DNA of 43,583 nucleotides from an uncultured Lachnospiraceae bacterium (GTDB taxonomy: Bacteria; Bacillota; Clostridia; Lachnospirales; Lachnospiraceae). The stretch is from assembly GCA_900553355.1 (NCBI GenBank), contig USDK01000021.1, forward strand, positions 1 through 43,583, read 5' to 3'. Positions 1-8,542 of the stretch are shown piece by piece. The translations under genes were made by a program, and so were the position numbers. Below the pieces are notes generated by a model. The model was not told the DNA's origin, searched no databases, and worked only from the letters and a program-made list of their open reading frames with translations. Each line of letters starts with the position of its first letter. Position 1 is the first letter of the stretch.

Positions 1-2
1 AC

Positions 3-149
3 CGGCAGGTAAAGGCAATTTTAGAAGATATCATCGACAAAGAGGCGGACAGTTTGCGTTTTTATAATCTAGGCGATAAATACAAAAGCAAAGTGAAACA
101 TATAGGAATAAAGCCAAGCTTTGATGTGACGGAAACACTAATCCTCTAG
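3..149 (+). CDS. cas2: CRISPR-associated endoribonuclease Cas2, C-terminal half (partial)
   Basis: The window opens inside this gene; the frame starting at base 3 gives 48 residues and a TAG stop. The visible end has the type I-C Cas2 pattern: an acidic stretch followed by DSLRFYNLG, then a KHIGIKPSFD segment and a hydrophobic tail (TLIL). A full type I-C Cas2 is about 96 residues, so roughly half is missing to a window edge, not to mutation. Cas2 pairs with Cas1 as the spacer-integration complex. Its place directly before the leader and array is the usual end of a cas operon, so the remaining cas genes should lie just upstream, outside the window. Confidence 0.85.
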   Translation, partial: RQVKAILEDIIDKEADSLRFYNLGDKYKSKVKHIGIKPSFDVTETLIL

Positions 150-319
150 TGCGGATGTGGAGTGCACAGAAAATATCAGGGGGATTCGCACCTGAAATGG
201 AGAGGATAAATAGCAAAATGGAGAGGGTGATGCGGTTGAAAAGGTAAAATAGTATAAGAGTTTGTTAATAGTGAACAATATATCGAGGAATTTTTTGCAG
301 TATATTGTTTGAATTTGCT
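150..319 (+). promoter_or_regulatory. CRISPR leader
   Basis: AT-rich, non-coding 170 bp between cas2 and the first repeat. The array is oriented by the degenerate repeat at the far end, so this side carries the promoter and the spacer-integration signals. An inverted repeat, GTGCGGA (149-155) and TTCGCAC (185-191, one G-T pair), lies at the cas2-proximal end; similar GTGCG...CGCAC segments occur, from memory, in other type I-C leaders. I see no well-spaced -35/-10 pair. Confidence 0.75.
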
Positions 320-1447
320 GTCGACCTCCCCGAGAGGTCGTGAATTGAAAGACAGATCCGCCGTCCTTCTGGTCTTCCCCCATGAGGTCGACCTCCCCGA
401 GAGGTCGTGAATTGAAAGAGAGAACATGGAACGAAGCAACAAAGCTAACAAAAGTCGACCTCCCCGAGAGGTCGTGAATTGAAAGATCTAAACTCTATCC
501 AATACGAAGACCCGGACGAGTCGACCTCCCCGAGAGGTCGTGAATTGAAAGATGGACTGGGTAGATGAACAGGACAGAAAGAAAAGTCGACCTCCCCGAG
601 AGGTCGTGAATTGAAAGACCTGTACAGCAGGTAAAAGCACCTATCTTTATTGTCGACCTCCCCGAGAGGTCGTGAATTGAAAGTTCATAGATGGTTATTG
701 GTATGAGTTGGACGAAGATAAGTCGACCTCCCCGAGAGGTCGTGAATTGAAAGGAAACATCAGAGAACAAAGAAGGGCAGGGAATTAAGTCGACCTCCCC
801 GAGAGGTCGTGAATTGAAAGATTCTGACGCATAAAAAAGCTTCCTGTTACTTCACGTCGACCTCCCCGAGAGGTCGTGAATTGAAAGACCAGCAAATAGG
901 AGGTAATGGGATGGATAAGGTCGACCTCCCCGAGAGGTCGTGAATTGAAAGGAACAACGCCGGAAGAATCAGACCTTATGTCTGTCGACCTCCCCGAGAG
1001 GTCGTGAATTGAAAGACGAGTGCAGACATACCGGAAGATGGTGCAGATGGGGTCGACCTCCCCGAGAGGTCGTGAATTGAAAGGCAAAGCTAAATAAATC
1101 AATGGTACAATCTATGGTCGACCTCCCCGAGAGGTCGTGAATTGAAAGAAACAGATGGAACACGACAATTAATAATGAATGTAGTCGACCTCCCCGAGAG
1201 GTCGTGAATTGAAAGAGAGTTAGCACATGAAAAGCGTTATGCAATCTTGTCGACCTCCCCGAGAGGTCGTGAATTGAAAGGTCTTGCATACTCATACGGG
1301 TCTGGCTGTGTGTTGTCGACCTCCCCGAGAGGTCGTGAATTGAAAGGTAATGTTCTGCTGTTCTTCCTCTGACAGTTCATGTCGACCTCCCCGAGAGGTC
1401 GTGAATTGAAAGGGATGAGGTCACAAAAGGTACTTTGCTGGAGCGTA

Positions 1448-1679
1448 GTCGACCTCCCCGAGAGGTCGTGAATTGAAAGTTGGAGATGCCACCGAGATCA
1501 CTGTACAGCAGGTGCGTCGACCTCCCCGAGAGGTCGTGAATTGAAAGGTTGAGGTCAACTGTGCGGTAATACATTCGCTGTTTGTCGACCTCCCCGAGAG
1601 GTCGTGAATTGAAAGACATACTTCAAAAACTTGGGAATAGATACGATGTCGACCTCCCCGAGAGGTCGTGAATTGAAAG
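1448..1679 (+). repeat. Duplicated CRISPR segment, copy 1 (spacers 18-20)
   Basis: Four repeats and three spacers (1480-1515, 1548-1583, 1616-1647), identical over 232 bp to 2510-2741. The flanking spacers differ on both sides, so identity stops exactly at repeat boundaries. Confidence 0.95.
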
Positions 1680-2509
1680 AGTGGAGGTGTAATATGAGAC
1701 TGATTGATGCTGATGTCGACCTCCCCGAGAGGTCGTGAATTGAAAGTGAAGCCAAACGGAGTATTGGTGTTCAAATGGAGGTCGACCTCCCCGAGAGGTC
1801 GTGAATTGAAAGACTAAAGAAGAAGCCGAGAAAGCATTGAAAGAAATGGTCGACCTCCCCGAGAGGTCGTGAATTGAAAGATGTAGTATTTATCACTGTC
1901 CTTTTCTTCTCCAGTCGACCTCCCCGAGAGGTCGTGAATTGAAAGTATTAAGGACTGTGAAGAGGTTTTGAAAAGGCCGAGTCGACCTCCCCGAGAGGTC
2001 GTGAATTGAAAGACAAGGAGATTGGAAAGGAGCCTGGGAGGCTGTGTCGACCTCCCCGAGAGGTCGTGAATTGAAAGAGTAAACAGCTGACTCTTGCGAA
2101 TGGTGAAAATACGTCGACCTCCCCGAGAGGTCGTGAATTGAAAGGAGTTTCCGGAACCGTTTCCGCTGCAGATGAAACTGTCGACCTCCCCGAGAGGTCG
2201 TGAATTGAAAGGAGAGCGTGTCTTTGACATTCTCAAACCAGGTGTCGTCGACCTCCCCGAGAGGTCGTGAATTGAAAGTTAAAAACAGAGGACGTTCTTG
2301 ACCTTCCGTCTCAGTCGACCTCCCCGAGAGGTCGTGAATTGAAAGTCAAAGAATGGAAAAACGCTTGCCAGGCAGCGTCGACCTCCCCGAGAGGTCGTGA
2401 ATTGAAAGGTGGTAGGCACGTCACCAAGTGCATCTTTGGAACGTCGACCTCCCCGAGAGGTCGTGAATTGAAAGACGATGCAGTCCCCGTTATGGTTTGC
2501 AAATTCCAC

Positions 2510-2741
2510 GTCGACCTCCCCGAGAGGTCGTGAATTGAAAGTTGGAGATGCCACCGAGATCACTGTACAGCAGGTGCGTCGACCTCCCCGAGAGGTCGTG
2601 AATTGAAAGGTTGAGGTCAACTGTGCGGTAATACATTCGCTGTTTGTCGACCTCCCCGAGAGGTCGTGAATTGAAAGACATACTTCAAAAACTTGGGAAT
2701 AGATACGATGTCGACCTCCCCGAGAGGTCGTGAATTGAAAG
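2510..2741 (+). repeat. Duplicated CRISPR segment, copy 2 (spacers 34-36)
   Basis: Second copy of the three-spacer block, displaced by exactly 1062 bp (16 repeat units) from copy 1, with 13 unrelated spacers between them. Best explained by recombination between repeats and not by repeated acquisition, because the order and the spacer edges are preserved. Confidence 0.95.
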
Positions 2742-5107
2742 GAAAGCCGATACTCGTGGAAAACGCTATATATGGTCGACCTCCCCGAGAGGTCGTGAAT
2801 TGAAAGACAGACAGCAAAGGTAACACTAACAGATGCTATGAGTCGACCTCCCCGAGAGGTCGTGAATTGAAAGGATATTTGCAGCGAATATCCGGTCAGA
2901 GCTCTTGGTCGACCTCCCCGAGAGGTCGTGAATTGAAAGACAGTAAAAAACTATGATATATACCAGTCAAGCGTCGACCTCCCCGAGAGGTCGTGAATTG
3001 AAAGTTGCCTTGCGTACAATCTCAGACTGCTCAAACTTCGTCGACCTCCCCGAGAGGTCGTGAATTGAAAGGGCGATGAAGATGAGGAAGATAGGGCAGT
3101 GCGTGTCGACCTCCCCGAGAGGTCGTGAATTGAAAGAAGAGGCACAAGAGGAAAATTGAGAAGGGAGAAAAGGTCGACCTCCCCGAGAGGTCGTGAATTG
3201 AAAGATGTAATTTCAGGCGATTCAATGGACTACGGGAATGGTCGACCTCCCCGAGAGGTCGTGAATTGAAAGGCAGAAGATCATCCGGAAGGAACAAAAT
3301 GGCTGGTCGACCTCCCCGAGAGGTCGTGAATTGAAAGGGAAGTACGGGGAGGTAGTTGATATGGAGCAGTGGTCGACCTCCCCGAGAGGTCGTGAATTGA
3401 AAGAAGGAATTCAAAGACATTACTGGATGGGATTGTGTCGACCTCCCCGAGAGGTCGTGAATTGAAAGAACCATGCCGTACATATCAGTGAACAAGCCGA
3501 TAAGTCGACCTCCCCGAGAGGTCGTGAATTGAAAGATCCACGTTATTTTCAAGGGCAAGGAACTTCTCGTCGACCTCCCCGAGAGGTCGTGAATTGAAAG
3601 TTCTTTTTCATGTATCTTCTCCTTTAAATGTCAGAAAGTCGACCTCCCCGAGAGGTCGTGAATTGAAAGACAGATTATGTTGATTAGGAGGACTGACATG
3701 CAGGTCGACCTCCCCGAGAGGTCGTGAATTGAAAGGGCGAAAGAACTATCTCATATCATCGACAAGCAGTCGACCTCCCCGAGAGGTCGTGAATTGAAAG
3801 TAAAACAATTGAAATCGAAATACCGAATGATGGGTCGACCTCCCCGAGAGGTCGTGAATTGAAAGGTTTCAAAGAGCCCACGCAGTGAATACTGTTCTGT
3901 CGACCTCCCCGAGAGGTCGTGAATTGAAAGATCTCTTCAATAAGCCGTCTGATTGGACTTATCGTCGACCTCCCCGAGAGGTCGTGAATTGAAAGTCTTT
4001 TGGCTTCGCTGATTGTCCGGCTTATCCTGGTCGACCTCCCCGAGAGGTCGTGAATTGAAAGATATCAGCCTCAACGATATCCTTAAATTGCTGATGTCGA
4101 CCTCCCCGAGAGGTCGTGAATTGAAAGATTTTCGACTTATCCCAAGAAGAGTACTCCATATCGTCGACCTCCCCGAGAGGTCGTGAATTGAAAGGAAAAG
4201 AGCCAGCTGCAGGAAATGCTGTATCTGGGTCGACCTCCCCGAGAGGTCGTGAATTGAAAGTTAACGCCTTTTCGGCGGTTTTCAGGCTATTCACGTCGAC
4301 CTCCCCGAGAGGTCGTGAATTGAAAGATGCAAATGACCACTGCGATGATATGCCGGATTGCGTCGACCTCCCCGAGAGGTCGTGAATTGAAAGACACATT
4401 CGGCGCGGAGCATCCGCACGCGACATGGTCGACCTCCCCGAGAGGTCGTGAATTGAAAGATATATTCTCAATGTAAGGGTACGAAAGAGAGGGTCGACCT
4501 CCCCGAGAGGTCGTGAATTGAAAGCTGACCAATAGCCTCGTTCACCCTTGGAGTGATTTCGTCGACCTCCCCGAGAGGTCGTGAATTGAAAGAGGTCTGA
4601 AATTTGAGGAACTTACAGAAGAAAAGGTCGACCTCCCCGAGAGGTCGTGAATTGAAAGCCAGTTCTGCTTCCGTATACGGCGCCGTCACCCGTCGACCTC
4701 CCCGAGAGGTCGTGAATTGAAAGGCTTTCTTGCGAATTTTCTCCATGCTGTTCTCAAGGGTCGACCTCCCCGAGAGGTCGTGAATTGAAAGGACATAGAA
4801 AAGGAGAACGTAATGACCATCGCTGTCGACCTCCCCGAGAGGTCGTGAATTGAAAGGAGAGGTGATGGATAATGGCGACCGAATTAGCAAAAGTCGACCT
4901 CCCCGAGAGGTCGTGAATTGAAAGATCTGTTCTCCGGCCTTATCCGTTGTCCTGTATGGTTGACCTCCCCGAGAGGGCATGAATTGAAAGGGTATATGAT
5001 AACATACTTTTTCGTACTAATGAAAACAGAAAAAATTGAGGTGGATTAAAAAACGTACCTAGACATGCAAAAGAATCGGCTAAAAACCCTTTGAAATAAA
5101 GACCCTC

Positions 5108-5156
5108 TTGACAAACATTCTTTTGGTATGTTACTTTATACATACCAAAAGAATGT
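5108..5156 (+). promoter_or_regulatory. Promoter and large palindromic operator of the tetR gene at 5173
   Basis: A perfect 16-bp inverted repeat, ACATTCTTTTGGTATG (5115-5130) and its complement (5141-5156), is separated by 10 bp. A TTGACA -35 element (5108-5113) touches its left arm, and a weak -10 falls in the loop. Such overlap predicts autorepression by the TetR protein encoded just downstream. The rest of 4991-5107 shows no gene. Confidence 0.75.
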
Positions 5157-5172
5157 AAAAGGGGATCATGCC

Positions 5173-5820
5173 ATGGCACGCAATAAATATCCGGAAATTA
5201 CAGTAGAACGTATTTTAGATGTATCTCAGCGTCTTTTTCTGGAGAAAGGCTACGATAATACGACAATCCAGGATATTGTGGATGAGCTGGGAGGCCTCAC
5301 AAAAGGAGCGGTTTATCACCATTTTAAATCAAAGGAAGAGATCCTGGACGCGGTGAGTGACCGGATGTTTTTTGCCAACAACCCTTTTGTACTTGTGCGA
5401 AAAAGAACGGATTTAAACGGTCTTGAAAAGCTGCGTGAGGTTATACGTCTCAATCAGAGTGATACAGAGCGTACGAATCTGACAATCCAGGCGATCCCGA
5501 TCACGCAGAACCCGAAACTTCTGGTAGAAATGATCACTTCAAACAGAAAGGTGTTGACCCCTTATTTCCTGGAACTGTTGGAAGAGGGAAATCGAGACGG
5601 ATCGATCCATACGGAATATACAAAGGAGATTGCGGAGCTGCTGCCTTTGCTCACCAGCTTATGGTTTCTGCCCTCGGTTTTTCCGGCGACGAAAGAAGAA
5701 ATGCACCACAAATTCAGATTTCTGGGAGATATGCTGGAGAAGATGGGAGTGTCGCTGTTGGATGACAGCCTGTGGAAACTGGTGAATGAATTCGTGGATC
5801 AGATTCCGGAAGAAAAATAG
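5173..5820 (+). CDS. TetR/AcrR family transcriptional regulator
   Basis: A 215-residue one-domain repressor. The N-terminal helix-turn-helix (about residues 5-52) carries the TetR signature: a helix with LFLEKGYDNTTIQDI, then LTKGAVYHHFKSKEEIL. The C-terminal part is a variable ligand-binding helical domain, so the inducer cannot be named. I chose ATG 5173 because AAAAGGGG lies 8-9 nt upstream; the earlier in-frame ATG at 5128 sits inside the operator palindrome and has no ribosome site. It is followed by a weak terminator and an MFS exporter whose promoter carries a related half-site, so it probably controls itself and the exporter. Family certain; target inferred. Confidence 0.93.
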   Translation: MARNKYPEITVERILDVSQRLFLEKGYDNTTIQDIVDELGGLTKGAVYHHFKSKEEILDAVSDRMFFANNPFVLVRKRTDLNGLEKLREVIRLNQSDTERTNLTIQAIPITQNPKLLVEMITSNRKVLTPYFLELLEEGNRDGSIHTEYTKEIAELLPLLTSLWFLPSVFPATKEEMHHKFRFLGDMLEKMGVSLLDDSLWKLVNEFVDQIPEEK

Positions 5821-5848
5821 AATTGCCTGAACGGCAATTTTATTTTAA
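5821..5848 (+). terminator. Weak intrinsic terminator after tetR
   Basis: Stem AATTGCC (5821-5827) / GGCAATT (5833-5839) with a 5-nt loop, directly after the stop codon, followed by TTATTTT. Confidence 0.55.
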
Positions 5849-5854
5849 TCAAAT

Positions 5855-5880
5855 ACATTCGTTCGGTAGGTATGTAAAAT
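5855..5880 (+). promoter_or_regulatory. Putative TetR operator in the MFS promoter
   Basis: ACATTC...GGTATGT (5855-5875) matches the outer ends of the half-palindrome upstream of tetR, with 4 extra bases inside. It ends at a TAAAAT -10 hexamer (5875-5880), so bound repressor would block RNA polymerase. Confidence 0.5.
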
Positions 5881-5905
5881 TAATACGAAAGCATGGGGGA
5901 AAAGT

Positions 5906-7204
5906 ATGGAGAAGCAAAAACTGTTTACACGTAATTTCACATTTTTAATCTTAGGGCAGATCAGTTCATTACTGGGAAACTACACTTTGAAGTTTGCCCT
6001 TTCCATGTATGTACTGGAGCAGACGGGTTCTGCTTCTGTGTTTGCGGCACTGCTGGCTGCCTCCATGATTCCGACGATTCTTTTCTCACCGTTTGGGGGC
6101 ATTCTGGCTGACCGTGCCAATAGACGGAATATTATGGTGGCACTGGACGCTCTTTCCGGAATATCCGTTCTGACGGCAGGAGTGATTCTGCCTTTCGGAC
6201 ACGATATTTTTACAATCGGGGCGTTGATGATCATGCTTTCCATATTTGCGGCATTTGAGTCTCCCACGGTTCAGGCCTGCATTCCCCAGATGCTTTCCGG
6301 TAGTCTGCTGGTGAAGGGCAATGCAGCAGTCAGCCAGGTGCAGGCGGTTACATCGCTGATCACACCGTTTTTGGGAAGTGTTGCCTATACAGTATTTGGA
6401 CTTTTACCAGTCATTTGGGGAACGGCCGTCTGCTTCTTCCTTACAGCCTTTCTGGAATACTTTATTAAGCTGAATTATCAGAAAATAGAGTGTCATATGA
6501 GTATCCGGGAGATTGTGAGAGAAGATTTCAAAGCCACCGCACAGTTTCTTCGAAAAGAGCAGCCGGAGATCCTTAAACTGCTGCTGCTTGCCGCATCAGT
6601 AAGTCTTTTTGTCGCCGGAACGGCTGTAGTAGGATTTCCCTATCTGGTTCGCACAGTGCTTGGCCTTTCAGCAGAACACTATGGAGCGGCGGAAAGCGCA
6701 ATGGGGATTGCGGCAATACTGGGAAGTATGTTTGTGGGAGTGATGGCACAGCAACTGCAGCTGCAATGGCTTGCCATGGTATTTGTGGGATTTGGACTTT
6801 GCCTTTTCCCAGTGGGACTGGCCTTTATTTTCCCATTGGGACCGGTCGGACGATATACGATTTTACTGCTCATGTTCTGCGTATGTCAGTTTGGATGCAG
6901 TCTGTTCTCCACATATTCCATTACAGTTATCCAGGGGCGGACGCCGGAAGCTTTAATGGGAAAGGTTATGTCTTACGTCTTTACGCTTTCCATGTGCGTT
7001 CAGCCTGTGGGACAGGTGATTTATGGAGCATTATTTGACTTCTTTTCAGACAGGCCGTATTTCGTTTTCCTGCCGAGTGGCCTGCTTGTGTGCCTGATTG
7101 GGGCGGTGTCCTTTCCGTTTTTTACGAGACTGGAAAAACAGGAGAGAGGATGTTATAATGATGCCTGCAGATATGATATTTATGGTGGTGAAAATGATGT
7201 GTAA
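5906..7204 (+). CDS. MFS-type efflux transporter
   Basis: A 432-residue integral membrane protein with about 12 hydrophobic segments. The cytoplasmic loop 2-3 motif of drug:H+ antiporters is present as GGILADRANRRNIM at about residues 67-80. The start ATG 5906 follows GGGGGAAAAG. The partner is a TetR repressor immediately upstream with a shared operator-like sequence, the usual layout of an inducible drug exporter. The substrate is not predictable. The 3' end overlaps a small out-of-frame ORF by 47 bp. The C-terminal tail after the last helix is polar and short. Family assignment is strong; the efflux direction is inferred from the loop motif and regulator pairing. Confidence 0.9.
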   Translation: MEKQKLFTRNFTFLILGQISSLLGNYTLKFALSMYVLEQTGSASVFAALLAASMIPTILFSPFGGILADRANRRNIMVALDALSGISVLTAGVILPFGHDIFTIGALMIMLSIFAAFESPTVQACIPQMLSGSLLVKGNAAVSQVQAVTSLITPFLGSVAYTVFGLLPVIWGTAVCFFLTAFLEYFIKLNYQKIECHMSIREIVREDFKATAQFLRKEQPEILKLLLLAASVSLFVAGTAVVGFPYLVRTVLGLSAEHYGAAESAMGIAAILGSMFVGVMAQQLQLQWLAMVFVGFGLCLFPVGLAFIFPLGPVGRYTILLLMFCVCQFGCSLFSTYSITVIQGRTPEALMGKVMSYVFTLSMCVQPVGQVIYGALFDFFSDRPYFVFLPSGLLVCLIGAVSFPFFTRLEKQERGCYNDACRYDIYGGENDV

Positions 7205-7286
7205 AAATAAAAAACGGCGCAACGATGCATGGCTCCACGCAAAGCCGGTAGAAGGCGCGACACTTGCGTGGAGGAACAAAAACTAG
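7158..7286 (+). CDS. Possible small protein overlapping the MFS 3' end (hypothetical)
   Basis: A 42-residue frame (ATG 7158, stop 7284-7286) begins inside the MFS gene in another frame, about 8 nt after a good GGAGAGAGG ribosome site, which would allow translational coupling. The first half is Met-rich and hydrophobic (MMPADMIFMVVKMM), the second basic (KNKKRRNDAW). No family is recognised. Its 3' half overlies a strong inverted repeat (7233-7273), so the DNA may be conserved for RNA structure and not for protein. Could be chance. Confidence 0.3.
   Translation: MMPADMIFMVVKMMCKNKKRRNDAWLHAKPVEGATLAWRNKN
7233..7273 (+). other. Strong hairpin between MFS and the CD3324-like gene
   Basis: Perfect 10-bp arms CTCCACGCAA (7233-7242) and TTGCGTGGAG (7264-7273), with an inner GCC/GGC stem in the 21-nt loop. 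It is not followed by a T run, so it is not a standard terminator. The flanking 7205-7330 is more GC-rich than other gaps nearby. Confidence 0.55.
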
Positions 7287-7351
7287 TCGCTGCCAAAAAA
7301 AGCTGGCTTTGCTGCCTGGATTTAATGATAAATCAAGGAGGAAGCCTGCAT

Positions 7352-7615
7352 ATGAAATATAAAAACGCAAATACAATTCTCCCGGAGGAACTTGTAAAAG
7401 AACTGCAAAAATATATCCAGGCGGGATATATTTATGTTCCTGCAAAGGACGAACAGCGAAGAGCATGGGGAGAATTGTCCGGTTATCGAGAGGAATTGAG
7501 AAGACGCAATCAAAAGATTGCATCAGAATATAGCCAGGGGATATCTGTAGAAAAACTGGCCAGTCGTTACTGCCTTTCGATGTCTGCCATCAGAAAAATT
7601 ATTTATCAGAAATAA
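7352..7615 (+). CDS. CD3324 family small HTH protein (Mor-like)
   Basis: An 87-residue protein recognised as CD3324-like: it starts MKYKNANTILPEELVKELQK, has a YIYVP segment and a W-G-x-x-x-G-x-R region, and ends in a helix-turn-helix (about residues 55-85) of the form GISVEKLASRYCLSMSAIRKI. These small proteins are distantly related to Mor/MarR-like activators and are presumed DNA-binding regulators; the target is unknown. ATG 7352 is chosen over upstream in-frame starts because AAGGAGGAAG lies 8 nt before it. An intrinsic terminator follows directly, so it is the last gene of its transcript. Confidence 0.82.
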   Translation: MKYKNANTILPEELVKELQKYIQAGYIYVPAKDEQRRAWGELSGYREELRRRNQKIASEYSQGISVEKLASRYCLSMSAIRKIIYQK

Positions 7616-7619
7616 GAAT

Positions 7620-7650
7620 GGGGGTCTCCGCAAAGGAGGCTCTCTTTTTT
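7620..7650 (+). terminator. Intrinsic terminator
   Basis: About 9-bp stem with wobble pairs, GGGGGTCTCC / GGAGGCTCT around GCAAA, followed by CTTTTTT, directly after the CD3324-like stop. Confidence 0.75.
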
Positions 7651-7678
7651 ACGAAACAGCTCTGTAATGTTCTGTAGA

Positions 7679-7707
7679 TTGAGGATGTGCCTGCCGGAAG
7701 ATAAAAT
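7679..7707 (+). promoter_or_regulatory. Promoter of the Vat-like acetyltransferase gene
   Basis: TTGAGG (7679-7684), 17-bp spacer, TAAAAT (7702-7707). It lies downstream of the terminator, so the acetyltransferase has its own transcript. Confidence 0.6.
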
Positions 7708-7741
7708 TGTTTTAGATTAGAAATTGAAGGAGGAGATAGAA

Positions 7742-8380
7742 ATGGCTGCGACAGGCAAGGTATATCCACGAACAGGGGACACACAGACGATTTATCTGAA
7801 AAACATGATCACTGATCCGGGGATCGAAGTCGGAGATTATACAATCTATCATGATTTAATCAATGATCCAAGAGACTTCCAGAAAAATAATGTTTTATAT
7901 CATTATCCAATCAACGGGGACAGATTAGTGATTGGGAAATTCTGCTCTATTGCCTGTGGGGCGAAGTTTTTGTTCAACAGCGCCAACCATACGATGACGT
8001 CGCTGTCTACTTATACCTTTCCGCTGTTTTACGAAGAATGGGGGCTTAAGAAGGAAAATGTCACGGAAGCCTGGGACAACAAAGGAGATATTATAGTGGG
8101 CAATGATGTATGGATTGGCTTTGAGGCGGTCATTCTGTCCGGGGTAACGATTGGAGATGGAGCGGTCATCGGCAGCCGGGCCGTGGTTACCAGGGATGTG
8201 CCGCCCTATACGGTAGTGGGCGGCGTCCCGGCGAGAGTAATACACAGAAGGTTTGATGAAAAAACGATAGAAACATTGCTCCAGTTAAAATGGTGGGACT
8301 GGCCGGAAGAGAGGATCAGGGAAAATATTAGAGCCATTCAGTCAGGCCATATAGAACAGTTGAAGAAAAATAGGAAATAA
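7742..8380 (+). CDS. Vat-family (xenobiotic/streptogramin A-type) O-acetyltransferase
   Basis: A 212-residue left-handed beta-helix acetyltransferase. It has the Vat/CatB layout: LYHYPINGDRLVIGKFCSI, then the catalytic-His loop FNSANHTM (His about residue 83), an extended loop TFPLFYEEW, hexapeptide repeats GDIIVGNDVWIG and GAVIGSRAVVTRDV, the acetyl-CoA region YTVVGGVPARVI, and a C-terminal helical tail with KWWDWP. The length matches VatA/VatD (about 210-220). Enzymes of this type acetylate hydroxyls of streptogramin A or chloramphenicol, but many chromosomal homologues have unknown substrates, so resistance is not shown. The start 7742 follows AAGGAGGAGAT; an upstream in-frame TTG at 7724 lacks a site. 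It sits among efflux genes. Confidence 0.88.
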   Translation: MAATGKVYPRTGDTQTIYLKNMITDPGIEVGDYTIYHDLINDPRDFQKNNVLYHYPINGDRLVIGKFCSIACGAKFLFNSANHTMTSLSTYTFPLFYEEWGLKKENVTEAWDNKGDIIVGNDVWIGFEAVILSGVTIGDGAVIGSRAVVTRDVPPYTVVGGVPARVIHRRFDEKTIETLLQLKWWDWPEERIRENIRAIQSGHIEQLKKNRK

Positions 8381-8386
8381 ATATAG

Positions 8387-8415
8387 TTCCAATCGCAGAC
8401 CGCGTACGATATAAT
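8387..8415 (+). promoter_or_regulatory. Promoter with long 5' leader for the alpha/beta hydrolase gene
   Basis: A perfect TATAAT (8410-8415), 17 bp after a weak TTCCAA. The predicted start of transcription (about 8422) leaves roughly 120 nt of leader before ATG 8543, room for the small ORF and hairpin below. Confidence 0.55.
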
Positions 8416-8446
8416 GAAAATAGATCATCAGAAAGGAGATGGCAAG

Positions 8447-8470
8447 ATGGGTATTTTTGTTACATTGTAA
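8447..8470 (+). CDS. Possible 7-residue leader peptide MGIFVTL
   Basis: ATG 8447 is preceded by a strong AAAGGAGATGG site and reads MGIFVTL then TAA. The first residues resemble the ErmC leader peptide (MGIFSIFVIS), where drug-induced ribosome stalling at IFVI controls the resistance gene. A perfect 8-bp hairpin starts 2 nt after the stop. Seen directly: ORF, ribosome site, hairpin. Inferred: regulatory role. A chance ORF this short is possible. Confidence 0.4.
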   Translation: MGIFVTL

Positions 8471-8472
8471 TG

Positions 8473-8502
8473 GCAAGGCGGAGCTTTGTTATTACGCCTT
8501 GC
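8473..8502 (+). promoter_or_regulatory. Leader hairpin, possible attenuator
   Basis: GCAAGGCG (8473-8480) pairs perfectly with CGCCTTGC (8495-8502). The 3' arm (CGCCTT) could alternatively pair with GAGGC of the hydrolase ribosome site (8532-8536), giving mutually exclusive structures. Confidence 0.45.
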
Positions 8503-8542
8503 TGATCGGATAAGGAAAAGCAGACGATTAGGAGGCAAAGAG

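Larger units (their letters stand above)
320..4990 (+). CRISPR. Type I-C-like CRISPR array, 71 repeats / 70 spacers
   Basis: A 32-bp repeat that begins GTCGACCTCCCC and ends GTGAATTGAAAG recurs every 64-70 bp. I counted 71 copies (first 320-351, last 4959-4990) and 70 spacers of about 32-38 bp. The repeat contains a 7-bp stem, CGACCTC/GAGGTCG, around a 5-nt loop, and the ATTGAAAG 3' end that becomes the crRNA 5' handle, as in type I-C. All internal repeats look identical. The last repeat has three changes (positions 3, 19 and 21), which marks it as the leader-distal, oldest end. Spacers 18-20 and 34-36 are identical. The array predicts long-term exposure to mobile elements and a Cas5c-processed pre-crRNA. 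Open frames across it encoding repeated SIHDLSGRST or FNSRPLGEVD strings are repeat artefacts, not genes. Confidence 0.98.

Noticed and set aside
618..651. Spacer 5 shares CTGTACAGCAGGT with spacer 18, suggesting related targets
   Set aside because: Only 13 bp, partly self-complementary, with unrelated flanks.
3736..3768. 13-bp match between this spacer and cas2 (ATATCATCGACAA), suggesting self-targeting
   Set aside because: Matches of this length are expected by chance in a 43-kb window; the flanks do not match.
138..4980. Dozens of open frames on both strands across the CRISPR array encoding repeated SIHDLSGRST, FQFTTSRGGR or FNSRPLGEVD strings
   Set aside because: These are translations of the 32-bp repeat in three frames; no ribosome sites and no protein family. 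The array fully explains them.
5128..5172. Earlier start codon for the first TetR gene
   Set aside because: It lies inside the operator palindrome and promoter and has no ribosome site; ATG 5173 has one.
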